DNA from: RGIG8497 sp045593265
GTDB taxonomy: Bacteria; Bacillota; Clostridia; RGIG6154
DNA: 29,788 nt
Assembly (NCBI GenBank): GCA_045593265.1
Contig: JAZNWH010000053.1
Location: 1-29,788, forward strand
Direction of reading: 5' to 3'
Numbering within the stretch: position 1 is the stretch's first letter; every line of letters starts with the position of its first letter. Under the pieces are notes generated by a model. It saw nothing but the letters and a program-made list of their open reading frames with translations, was not told where the DNA came from and did not search any database. The position numbers were made by a program, and so were the translations under genes. Shown one piece after another: positions 1 through 6,570 of the stretch.

Positions 1-739
1 CGATGATGATGTTCATCATAACGGTTGGTTTGCAGATTATATGGTTGTACGTGGCGGTTCTTCCGTGTTTAACGTAAGCGACCTTGATCTTGATTCAAGA
101 ATTCTCATCGAACCTTGTGCTGTGCTTATACACGCAGTTGAGCGCGCAAAGACAACAGGAATTCTTCGTTTCAACAGCAGAGTTGCCGTACAGGGATGCG
201 GACCTATCGGTCTCATCTGTATTGCAATTCTCAGAACGATGGGTATTGAAAACATTGTTGCTATCGACGGTAACGTAAAGCGTATTGATTTTGCAAAGAG
301 AATGGGTGCAGACCACACTGTTAACTTTACAGAGCACAAAGGAATTGAAGCCCTCACAGAAGCTGTAAAAGATGCTTTTGGCGGCTACTATGCAGATTTT
401 GCGTTCCAGTGCACAGGAAGCCCTGTTGCTCACGCAAACATCTACAAATTCATCCGCAATGACGGCGGTCTTTGTGAACTTGGTTTCTTTATCAATGGCG
501 GTGACGCAACAATCAACCCGCACTTTGACATTTGTTCAAAGGAAATCACAACTGTAGGTTCATGGGTATATACTCTCAGAGACTATGTTACCACATTTGA
601 TTTTCTTAAGAGAGCAAATGCAATCGGTTTGCCGATGAAGGATCTTATCACTCATAAGTATCCTCTTGAGCAGATCAACGAGGCTTTCATCACAAATGTA
701 AAGATGGAAGGTCTTAAGATTGCTGTCGTAAACAAATAA
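1..739 (+). CDS. Zinc-type medium-chain alcohol/polyol dehydrogenase, 5' end cut off
   Basis: The reading frame is open from base 2, so the gene starts left of the window; the ATG at 41 is internal, because the residues before it (NGWFADYMVV) match the conserved middle of zinc-dependent MDR dehydrogenases. About 245 residues remain. They show the structural glutamate region (LIEPCAVLIHAVE), the Rossmann glycine motif GCGPIGL and an acidic residue at the end of the second strand (AIDG), which favours NAD over NADP. The N-terminal catalytic zinc ligands are outside the window. It is followed after 37 bases by a shell-protein gene. By inference it reduces the BMC aldehyde to alcohol, or oxidises a polyol, and so recycles NAD for the aldehyde dehydrogenase. 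A sorbitol- or threonine-dehydrogenase-like substrate cannot be excluded. No odd base composition is obvious. Confidence 0.85.
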   Translation, partial: DDDVHHNGWFADYMVVRGGSSVFNVSDLDLDSRILIEPCAVLIHAVERAKTTGILRFNSRVAVQGCGPIGLICIAILRTMGIENIVAIDGNVKRIDFAKRMGADHTVNFTEHKGIEALTEAVKDAFGGYYADFAFQCTGSPVAHANIYKFIRNDGGLCELGFFINGGDATINPHFDICSKEITTVGSWVYTLRDYVTTFDFLKRANAIGLPMKDLITHKYPLEQINEAFITNVKMEGLKIAVVNK

Positions 740-776
740 CCAAGTGATTTAATAAAAATCGAAAGGATATATAACG

Positions 777-1091
777 ATGGCACAGGCAGTCGGAATTATC
801 GAAGTATACGGTGTTGTAGCCGCTTTTGCAGCTCTTGATGCAGGATGCAAAGCAGGAAACGTTACAGCCGAAACCTTTGATAGAAACAAACCAAAGAATC
901 CCGACGGACTCAAGGTTCCGGTTATCGTTGCAGTAAAATTCAGAGGTAGTGTCGATTCGGTCAATGCCGCAGTTGATGCCGCTGAGATTGCTGCAAATCA
1001 AGTATCGGGAGTTATTACAAAACACATAATTGCCAGCCCCGAAGATAGCACAGAAAAGATGCTTTCCATATCGGGATTTGACAAAAAATAA
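777..1091 (+). CDS. BMC-domain hexameric shell protein (BMC-H), 104 residues
   Basis: A single BMC domain fills the protein. It opens with the typical GIIEVYG strand and has the helix AAVDAAEIAA and the late HIIASP segment. It differs from the two hexamer proteins downstream by a longer loop, DRNKPKNPDG, around residues 37-46; a closely similar loop (DRNRPKS) recurs in the first domain of the BMC-T at 5916, so these two form one sequence subgroup. In the family such proteins form flat hexamers with a central pore that tile the facets of the compartment. The start is set by GAAAGGA at 761-767, nine bases before the ATG. It is the first of three consecutive hexamer genes, an arrangement that supplies the most abundant shell parts. 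Confidence 0.93.
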   Translation: MAQAVGIIEVYGVVAAFAALDAGCKAGNVTAETFDRNKPKNPDGLKVPVIVAVKFRGSVDSVNAAVDAAEIAANQVSGVITKHIIASPEDSTEKMLSISGFDKK

Positions 1092-1113
1092 TTAATTTTT
1101 GGAGGAAAACATA

Positions 1114-1389
1114 ATGGCACAGGAAGCATTGGGCATGATCGAAGCAAGAGGTCTTACAGCTGCTATTGAAGCTGCTGATGCTATGGTTAAAGCAGCAGAA
1201 GTTGTTTTAATCGGCACCGAAAAAATCGGTTCAGGTCTTGTAAGTGTTATGGTTAGAGGTGATGTTGGCGCAGTTAAAGCAGCAGCTGAAGTTGGCGCAG
1301 ACAGAGCATCAAAACTTGGTGAATTGGTTGCAGTTCATGTAATTCCAAGACCTCACAGCGATATTGAAAAAATATTGCCAAAATTCTAA
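1114..1389 (+). CDS. BMC-H shell protein of the PduA/EutM type, 91 residues
   Basis: This is a canonical single BMC domain: start MAQEALGMIE, the pore-region KIGSG motif that lines the hexamer opening in PduA/EutM proteins, and the HVIPRPH end. The start is the ATG at 1114, eight bases after GGAGG (1101-1105); an upstream in-frame TTG at 1099 overlaps that ribosome binding site and is not credible. By eye it differs from the domain encoded at 1539-1814 at about 17 of 91 aligned positions, so the two genes are a tandem duplication. It probably forms the bulk facet hexamer. The short length with no extension contrasts with its neighbour, which carries a 45-residue tail. Confidence 0.95.
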   Translation: MAQEALGMIEARGLTAAIEAADAMVKAAEVVLIGTEKIGSGLVSVMVRGDVGAVKAAAEVGADRASKLGELVAVHVIPRPHSDIEKILPKF

Positions 1390-1403
1390 GAGGGGTGAAT
1401 TAA

Positions 1404-1817
1404 ATGGCAGCACCTAAGAAAACAACAACAGCTAAGCCAAAAACGGCTAAAGCAAAAGAAACGGTTAAAACTGAACCAGTGGTTCAGGAAACAATAAAAG
1501 AAACAAAAATTGTAAAAGAATTTAAGGAGGAAATAAAAATGGCACAGGAAGCATTAGGTATGGTAGAAACAAGAGGTTTGGTAGCAGCTATTGAAGCAGC
1601 AGATTCAATGCTCAAAGCAGCAAACGTAGTATTAGTAGGAACTGAAAAAATCGGTTCTGGCCTCGTAAGCGTTATGGTTAGAGGTGATGTAGGAGCAGTT
1701 AAAGCTGCAGTTGAAGCAGGTGCTGCAAATGCATCAAGCCTTGGTGAATTAGTTGCAACACACGTAATCCCAAGACCACACAATGACGTTGAAAAGATTC
1801 TCCCTATCTTAAAGTAA
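1404..1817 (+). CDS. BMC-H shell protein with lysine-rich N-terminal extension, 137 residues
   Basis: Residues 46-137 are a PduA/EutM-like BMC domain nearly the same as that of the preceding gene (KIGSG pore motif, HVIPRPH end). Residues 1-45 are extra: the first half is rich in lysine, threonine, alanine and proline (AAPKKTTTAKPKTAKAK), the second half has alternating charges and ends KEFKEEIK. The upstream ATG has its own ribosome binding site (GAGGGGTG, about 1390-1397), but a stronger AAGGAGG at 1524-1530 precedes an in-frame ATG at 1539 that would make the tail-less protein. Both forms are plausible, as for PduB and PduB'. The tail resembles the basic tails of nucleic-acid-binding proteins; a role in anchoring the compartment or binding cargo is only inference. 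The BMC domain is certain; use of the long start is likely but unproven. Confidence 0.88.
   Translation: MAAPKKTTTAKPKTAKAKETVKTEPVVQETIKETKIVKEFKEEIKMAQEALGMVETRGLVAAIEAADSMLKAANVVLVGTEKIGSGLVSVMVRGDVGAVKAAVEAGAANASSLGELVATHVIPRPHNDVEKILPILK
1524..1541 (+). promoter_or_regulatory. Internal ribosome binding site and second start in the extended shell gene
   Basis: AAGGAGG at 1524-1530 stands eight bases before the ATG at 1539, in frame with the longer gene. It is closer to consensus than the site serving the upstream ATG, and the product from here (MAQEALGMVE) begins exactly like the preceding hexamer gene. This predicts two proteins from one reading frame. Confidence 0.7.
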
Positions 1818-1832
1818 TTGCAAAATAAATTA

Positions 1833-1867
1833 TCTGAGCCGCGACGGGGGGTCCCCGTTGCGGCAGA
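1833..1867 (+). promoter_or_regulatory. GC-rich intercistronic hairpin between hexamer and pentamer genes
   Basis: The arm GCCGCGACGGGG (1838-1849) pairs with CCCCGTTGCGGC (1853-1864): twelve pairs including one G-U, with a three-base loop; TCT at 1833 and AGA at 1865 can extend it past a two-base bulge. It is by far the most GC-rich spot in an AT-rich operon and lies 46 bases before the EutN start. There is no U-run after it, so it is not a standard terminator. It probably shapes mRNA stability or partial read-through, which would suit the large excess of hexamers over pentamers in a shell. Confidence 0.7.
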
Positions 1868-1910
1868 TGATGGTTTTGCCTTATTAATAATGAAAGGGAA
1901 TTATCACACT

Positions 1911-2174
1911 ATGATTATAGGAAAAGTAGTAGGAAATGTGTTTTCTACAAGAAAAAACGAAAAACTGGTTGGTAGTAAATTTCTTATTATTTCTCCAATC
2001 AGCGATATGTCAAATACCGGCGACCGTTTTGTTGCAGTAGATAATGTAGGTGCAGGTATTGGTGAAACGGTACTTGTTGCCTTTGGTAGTGCAGCAAGAA
2101 TTGGTTGTGATATGGATAATGCCCCTGTTGATGCAGCAGTTGTAGGTATCATAGATGAGGGCAGTGAATTTTAA
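1911..2174 (+). CDS. EutN/CcmL-type pentameric vertex protein (BMC-P)
   Basis: The 87-residue product starts MIIGKVVGNV and contains the family core FLIISP, a VAVDNVGAGIGETVLV segment and the late VVGIID strand. This pattern is typical of EutN/CcmL pentamers, which cap the twelve vertices of the shell. The frame is open back to 1818, but the natural start is the ATG at 1911, preceded by AAAGGGA (1893-1899); the added upstream residues would come from the hairpin region and have no family match. It follows three hexamer genes and precedes the PduS-like gene. The rather long spacing to the ribosome binding site may make translation weaker than that of the hexamers, which fits the low number needed. 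Confidence 0.94.
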   Translation: MIIGKVVGNVFSTRKNEKLVGSKFLIISPISDMSNTGDRFVAVDNVGAGIGETVLVAFGSAARIGCDMDNAPVDAAVVGIIDEGSEF

Positions 2175-2203
2175 AGACGGCTTTTAAAAATACAGAAAGG
2201 AAT

Positions 2204-3541
2204 ATGCGGAAAATGACTTTACAGAACCTTGCAACAATTATGAGGGAAAATGGCGTTTGCGGCGCAGGTGGTGCAGGCTTTCCTTCTTATGCAAAATTAA
2301 ATGACAAGGCAGACACGATTATATTGAACTGTGCAGAGTGTGAACCGCTTTTGCGTTTACATCGTCAGATGCTTGAAAAATATGCTTTTGAAATTTTGAC
2401 AGCACTTGATACAGTTGCACAGGCAGTAGGTGCTGACAATATAATAATTGCAGTTAAAAGATCTTATAAAGATGCAATAGCTGCAGTAGAGTCAAATCTG
2501 GCATCCTTTAAAAAAGCAAGAATAGGATATCTTCCCGAAGCATATCCTTCAGGAGACGAAGTTGTTACTATTTATGAAACAACAGGTCGTGTTATAAAAC
2601 CGGGTAAATTACCCATCACCGAGGGTGTTATAGTTTACAATGTTGAAACGATGTTTAATACATATAACGCATTAAACAATATTCCTGTTACCGAAAAATA
2701 TGTAACAGTTACCGGTGCAGTTAAAAATCCTGTTACGGTAAAGGTTCCGTTGGGAACAGATTTCAAAACATTGATAGACCTTGCCGGCGGTGCAACAATC
2801 GAAGATTATGAAATTATAAACGGTGGTCCTATGACCGGTGGACTAGCAGGAAAGTTTGAACTTGTTACCAAGACTTCAAATGCAGTAATAGTTCTGCCTA
2901 AAGACCACTATATAGTAGAAAAACGTAAAACGCGTGATTCTATCAGTCTTAAAAGAGCCATGGCATCGTGTTGTCAGTGCAGAACATGTACAGACCTTTG
3001 TCCAAGAAATCTTTTAGGACACCCTATTGATCCGGCGAACTTTATGAAAAGTGCGTCATCGGGCAATGCAAAGGATATAAAAACATTTTTGGATACATTT
3101 TCGTGTTGTTCCTGTGGTGTATGTGAATTATATGCGTGCCGTCAGGAACTCAGCCCGAGAAGCTTAATTGCTGCTTACAAAGCAGGACTTCGTACAAACG
3201 GAGTTACTATGCCTCAGGATATGGAATATGAAAGTGTATCGACAGAGAGACCTTACAGAATAGTTCCTATGGGAAGACTCATTTCAAGAATAGGTCTTAA
3301 ACCTTACAATAAGCCGGCACCTCTTGATGAAAGAGCTGTTATGCCGGATGTACTTAAGATAAAGCTTTCGCAGCATATAGGTGCACCTGCAAAGCCGGTA
3401 GTTAAAAAAGGCGATAAAGTAACAAAGGGACAGATTTTAGCTGCAAGTGATGCAGATAAATTAGGAGTTAATATTCATTGTCCTATGGATGGAACAGTAA
3501 GAGATATCAATGATACATTTATTACAGTAATCAGGGGGTAA
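2204..3541 (+). CDS. pduS: PduS/RnfC-like flavin and iron-sulfur electron-transfer protein of the BMC
   Basis: The N-terminus holds the glycine-rich GAGGAGFPSYAKL motif of the RnfC/NuoF/PduS flavin-binding fold (about residues 20-32). An SLBB-like middle follows, then two 4Fe-4S sites: C256-x2-C259-x2-C262-x3-C266-P and C301-x2-C304-x2-C307-x4-C312. The C-terminal part (about 390-445) looks like a biotinyl/RnfC-type hammerhead domain. In Pdu compartments PduS is a cobalamin reductase and partners PduT; with no B12 enzyme in view, a more general role in passing electrons across the shell is as likely. Two start codons (2204 and 2213) lie 3 and 12 bases after AGAAAGG (2194-2200), and neither spacing is ideal, so the first nine bases are uncertain. 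The PduT-like gene begins six bases downstream. Confidence 0.9.
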   Translation: MRKMTLQNLATIMRENGVCGAGGAGFPSYAKLNDKADTIILNCAECEPLLRLHRQMLEKYAFEILTALDTVAQAVGADNIIIAVKRSYKDAIAAVESNLASFKKARIGYLPEAYPSGDEVVTIYETTGRVIKPGKLPITEGVIVYNVETMFNTYNALNNIPVTEKYVTVTGAVKNPVTVKVPLGTDFKTLIDLAGGATIEDYEIINGGPMTGGLAGKFELVTKTSNAVIVLPKDHYIVEKRKTRDSISLKRAMASCCQCRTCTDLCPRNLLGHPIDPANFMKSASSGNAKDIKTFLDTFSCCSCGVCELYACRQELSPRSLIAAYKAGLRTNGVTMPQDMEYESVSTERPYRIVPMGRLISRIGLKPYNKPAPLDERAVMPDVLKIKLSQHIGAPAKPVVKKGDKVTKGQILAASDADKLGVNIHCPMDGTVRDINDTFITVIRG

Positions 3542-3546
3542 AGTAA

Positions 3547-4095
3547 ATGAGTAAGGCAATTGGAATGGTTGAATATAATACCGTATCAACAGGTGTAGCA
3601 GCAGCGGACCTTCTTGTTAAGACCTCTGATGTTGAAATTGTTGAGGCTCAGACGGTTTGTCCGGGCAAATATATTGTTATTATAACAGGCGAACTTAGTG
3701 CGGTACGAGCATCTGTTGATGCATCAAAAGCACAGTTTGGAACAAAATTAATTGATAGCTTTGTGCTTGGTAATCCTGCAGAAGATATTTTTCCTGCAAT
3801 TTATGGTACAACGGTAATTGATAACCCAAGTGCACTTGGTGTTCTTGAAACTTTTAATGCAGCCGCTATCATAGTTGCAGCTGATGCAGCAGCAAAGACT
3901 GCAGATGTTAAGCTTATAGAACTCCGTATTGCAAAAGGCATGTGCGGTAAGTCATATATGATGTTGACAGGTGAGGTTGCAGCAGTATCAGCAGCTATCG
4001 AAAAAGCAAAGAAGACATCAGGAGACGGAGGAATGTTCCTCGACAGCACAGTTATTGCAAATCCTGACAGTAAACTTTGGAGCACAATTCTTTAA
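3547..4095 (+). CDS. pduT: PduT-like tandem BMC shell protein with cluster-binding cysteine
   Basis: Two BMC domains (about residues 3-92 and 96-180) make this a BMC-T trimer-forming protein of 182 residues, the usual PduT length. Cys38, in QTVCPGK, occupies the position of the pore cysteine that in PduT binds one 4Fe-4S cluster at the three-fold axis with one ligand per subunit. The gene follows the PduS-like gene by five bases, and the two proteins are expected to form an electron conduit through the shell. The start follows GGGGGT (about 3534-3539). After its stop the operon is interrupted by a convergent small gene at 4141-4362; no plus-strand terminator with a U-run is seen, so read-through into the aldehyde dehydrogenase gene is possible. 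Confidence 0.92.
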   Translation: MSKAIGMVEYNTVSTGVAAADLLVKTSDVEIVEAQTVCPGKYIVIITGELSAVRASVDASKAQFGTKLIDSFVLGNPAEDIFPAIYGTTVIDNPSALGVLETFNAAAIIVAADAAAKTADVKLIELRIAKGMCGKSYMMLTGEVAAVSAAIEKAKKTSGDGGMFLDSTVIANPDSKLWSTIL

Positions 4096-4099
4096 TATG

Positions 4100-4128
4100 A
4101 AAAAAAGCCGAACTCGGAAGAATTCGGC
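4100..4128 (-). terminator. Rho-independent terminator of the minus-strand ribbon-helix-helix gene
   Basis: Read on the minus strand, GCCGAA and TTCGGC form a stem (4107-4112 with 4123-4128) followed directly by a run of at least six U (the A-run at 4101-4106). On the plus strand the same hairpin has no U-run, so it should stop only the minus-strand transcript. Confidence 0.75.
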
Positions 4129-4140
4129 ATAAGTAATAGA

Positions 4141-4362
4141 TTAAAGGAGGAAAACGTCTAATTCCTGCTTTCTTTCGGAAGAACGCAGAATATGACTGTC
4201 AAAATCCTTCTTTACCAGAGCATTTAAATATCCGTTAACACTCATACCAAGCTCTTCGGAACGATTGGAAATTTGTTCCTTAAGACCTTTGGGAACGGTT
4301 AAGTTAATGCGGTCATACTTCTGTGCAATAAATTTGTTTTTATACTCAGTTGATTTTGACAT
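4141..4362 (-). CDS. Small ribbon-helix-helix (Arc/CopG-like) DNA-binding protein, antisense inside the BMC operon
   Basis: The 73-residue product starts MSKSTEYKNK and contains a beta-strand with the pattern RINLTVPKG followed by two helices (LKEQISNRSEELG and SVNGYLNALVKKDF), the layout of Arc/CopG/MetJ-type dimeric DNA-binding proteins. The start is the ATG at 4362, preceded by GAAAGGTGAT; a TTG six codons upstream is part of the ribosome binding region. It has its own promoter (4394-4422) and terminator, and lies between the PduT-like and aldehyde dehydrogenase genes in the opposite direction. Many such proteins are antitoxins or autorepressors, but no toxin gene is adjacent. It could be a local regulator of the operon or a stray passenger; no inverted repeats or target duplications were seen. 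Confidence 0.8.
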   Translation of the reverse strand: MSKSTEYKNKFIAQKYDRINLTVPKGLKEQISNRSEELGMSVNGYLNALVKKDFDSHILRSSERKQELDVFLL

Positions 4363-4393
4363 AATATCATCACCTTTCAAGTTTTATGAGGTA

Positions 4394-4422
4394 AGTATAA
4401 CATACAAATTCATCTTGCGCAA
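4394..4422 (-). promoter_or_regulatory. Promoter of the ribbon-helix-helix gene with a palindrome at the -35 box
   Basis: On the minus strand: TTGCGC (4417-4422), 17 bases, then TATACT (4394-4399). The -35 box lies inside the 8-base palindrome TTGCGCAA (4415-4422), a candidate autoregulatory operator for the ribbon-helix-helix dimer. Confidence 0.6.
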
Positions 4423-4482
4423 TACTATATTTGAAATTTCTTTAAATTTTAGCCCGTTGAGGGCGGAAAGGCATGATGGAAA

Positions 4483-5883
4483 ATGGAGATTAATGAAAAG
4501 TACATCAGAGAAATAGTTGAAAAAGTTGTAGGCGATGTAACAGTTAGTGGAGCTCTTAATCCTGCTGGCAAGCAAAAAGGTGTTTTTGACACAATGAGCG
4601 AAGCATTGGAAGCTGTTAAAAAGGCTTACAAGGAATTCAGAAGTTATACAGTAGCACAGAGAGAAGAAATGATTTCTATAATCAGAAAGCTTACTCTCCA
4701 GGAAGCTGAAAATATGGCTGTTTTAGGTGTTAAAGAAACAGGTATGGGTAATGTTGCCGATAAAATCATCAAGCATCAGCTTGTTGCAAAAAAGACACCA
4801 GGAACAGAAGATTTAGAACCAAGAGTAAAAACGGGAGATGACGGACTTACATTAATAGAAATGGCACCTTTTGGTGTTATTGGCAGTATCACTCCTTCAA
4901 CTAATCCTTCCGAAACAGTTATTTGTAATACAATCGGAATGATTGCAGGTGGTAATGCAGTTGTATTTAATCCTCATCCAAATGCTAAAGAAACTGCAAA
5001 TTATGCAGTTGACCTGGTTAACAGAGCAATTCAGGAAGCAGGTGGACCTGAGAATTTAGTAGTTACAGTTAAGAATCCTACTAAGCAGAGCTCCGATGAA
5101 ATGATGGCTTGTCCTGATGTAAAAATGCTTGTTGCTACAGGTGGTCCAGGTGTTGTTAAGGCACTTCTTTCTTCAGGTAAGAAAGCAATTGGTGCAGGTG
5201 CAGGTAATCCTCCTGTAATTGTTGATGAAACAGCAGATATTAAAAAAGCAGCTAAAGATATAGTAAATGGTGCAAGTTTTGATAATAACTTACCATGTAT
5301 TGCTGAAAAAGAATGCTTTGCTATTAAAAGTATTGCAGATGAACTTATTTACAATATGACTCAGAGTGGTGCTTATCTTATCAAAGGCGAACAGATTGAA
5401 CAGCTTATGAAGGTTTGTCTTGTTCAGAAAAACGGTAAGTGGGATATAAATAAGGATTGGGTAGGCAGAGATGCCAAGAAGTTCTTAAAGGCTATCGGTA
5501 TAGATGCAGATGCTAAACTTGTAATCTGCGAAACTCAGTTCAGCCACCCATTCGTTCAGGTTGAAATGATGATGCCTGTTCTTCCGATTGTTCGTGTAAA
5601 TGACATTGATGAAGCAATTGACCTTGCTTGTCAGGCTGAACATGGTAACAGACATTCAGCACATATTCATTCAAAGAACGTAGACCATCTTACAGCATTT
5701 GCAAGAGCAGTTGAAACAACAATATTTGTTAAGAATGCTCCGTCATATGCAGGTATAGGTGCAGGTGGTGAAGGTCATACAACCTTTACTATTGCAGGCC
5801 CTACAGGAGAAGGACTTACTTCTGCACGCTCATTTACAAGACAGAGAAGATGTGTAATGGCTGACGGTCTCCATATTGTGTGA
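4483..5883 (+). CDS. CoA-acylating aldehyde dehydrogenase of the BMC core (PduP/EutE family)
   Basis: This enzyme oxidises an aldehyde with NAD and CoA to acyl-CoA. At 466 residues it has the family's usual length, the catalytic cysteine C272 in NNLPCIAEKE, and the ATGGPGVV nucleotide-site strand. Residues 1-16 (NEKYIREIVEKVVG) form a short amphipathic helix, followed by a flexible joint and then the catalytic domain; this is the layout of an encapsulation peptide that targets cargo to the shell. A very similar helix begins the PduL below. The start follows GGAAAGG (4465-4471) by eleven bases. A weak GCCC/GGGC hairpin (4452-4464) sits just before. No convincing plus-strand promoter is seen in the 100-base leader, so expression may depend on read-through across the antisense gene. 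Whether acetaldehyde, propionaldehyde or another aldehyde is used cannot be told. Confidence 0.94.
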   Translation: MEINEKYIREIVEKVVGDVTVSGALNPAGKQKGVFDTMSEALEAVKKAYKEFRSYTVAQREEMISIIRKLTLQEAENMAVLGVKETGMGNVADKIIKHQLVAKKTPGTEDLEPRVKTGDDGLTLIEMAPFGVIGSITPSTNPSETVICNTIGMIAGGNAVVFNPHPNAKETANYAVDLVNRAIQEAGGPENLVVTVKNPTKQSSDEMMACPDVKMLVATGGPGVVKALLSSGKKAIGAGAGNPPVIVDETADIKKAAKDIVNGASFDNNLPCIAEKECFAIKSIADELIYNMTQSGAYLIKGEQIEQLMKVCLVQKNGKWDINKDWVGRDAKKFLKAIGIDADAKLVICETQFSHPFVQVEMMMPVLPIVRVNDIDEAIDLACQAEHGNRHSAHIHSKNVDHLTAFARAVETTIFVKNAPSYAGIGAGGEGHTTFTIAGPTGEGLTSARSFTRQRRCVMADGLHIV

Positions 5884-5915
5884 TTAACAATGCAACTTAT
5901 GAAAGGTGAAAACAG

Positions 5916-6554
5916 ATGAAAGCATTAGGAATGATTGAGGTTTACAGTTTCACAACTGCAGTTTGTGTTGCCGATTTAGCAGCAAAAACTGCTGACGTAT
6001 CTGTTGTTGCAATGGATAGAAACAGACCGAAAAGTGCAACTGCTCCTGCTCCTTTGGTTATGATTGTAAAAATCGAAGGTGAAGTTGCTGCAGTAAGATC
6101 TGCAGTAGAAGCAGGCGTTGAATATGCAAAAAATGAAGGAAAATACATAATTTCCCATGTAATCGCAAATCCTGGCGATATGGTTGAGTTGATGGCATAT
6201 AAGATTGATATCAACAAGGATAAATATAACAAAAAGCTACCAAAGAGCTTTCTTGGAATTGAAGCACCTCAGCAGAAATATGAAGCTATCGGTCTTCTTG
6301 AAATACAGGGTCTTGTAGCTGCAATTGCAGGTCTTGATGATATGTTAAAGGCTGCTGATGTTAAGGTTATTCATACAGAAAAAAGACTCGGTGGAAGATT
6401 AGTTACTTTTGTTATTATGGGTCATGTTTCAGCTGTAAAGGCTGCAATAGATGCAGGTATTAAATCTGCAACTGCATTGGGAGAAAAATTTGGTGATGCA
6501 GTTATTGCGAACCCACATTCGGAAGTTATGAAATTCTTTGATACAGAAAGTTAA
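5916..6554 (+). CDS. Tandem-domain BMC-T shell protein, 212 residues
   Basis: Two BMC domains are visible: the first at about residues 2-95 (LGMIEVYS, loop DRNRPKS, HVIANPG) and the second at about 123-207 (IGLLEIQGLVAA, KRLGGRLV, VIANPHSE), joined by a 27-residue lysine-rich linker. Trimers of such proteins act as pseudohexamers. The first domain matches the hexamer gene at 777 in its long loop, the second looks more like an ordinary hexamer domain, so the gene may have come from fusion of two different BMC-H types. It lacks the pore cysteine of the PduT-like protein and could instead form a gated pore for larger substrates or cofactors. The start is set by GAAAGGTG (5901-5908). The gene lies between the aldehyde dehydrogenase and PduL. 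Confidence 0.9.
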   Translation: MKALGMIEVYSFTTAVCVADLAAKTADVSVVAMDRNRPKSATAPAPLVMIVKIEGEVAAVRSAVEAGVEYAKNEGKYIISHVIANPGDMVELMAYKIDINKDKYNKKLPKSFLGIEAPQQKYEAIGLLEIQGLVAAIAGLDDMLKAADVKVIHTEKRLGGRLVTFVIMGHVSAVKAAIDAGIKSATALGEKFGDAVIANPHSEVMKFFDTES

Positions 6555-6570
6555 GAGAGGCTGATTTATT

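Noticed and set aside
95..523. Long antisense frame over the dehydrogenase
   Set aside because: Cysteine/serine/asparagine-rich composition typical of a shadow frame, opposite a clear enzyme, with no start signals.
1818..1910. Upstream extension of the EutN frame
   Set aside because: The extra residues come from the hairpin region, do not match the family, and a proper start with ribosome binding site exists at 1911.
4141..4362. Ribbon-helix-helix gene as antitoxin of a toxin-antitoxin pair or remnant of a mobile element
   Set aside because: No toxin frame adjoins it, and no terminal inverted repeats, target duplications or transposase remnants are visible.
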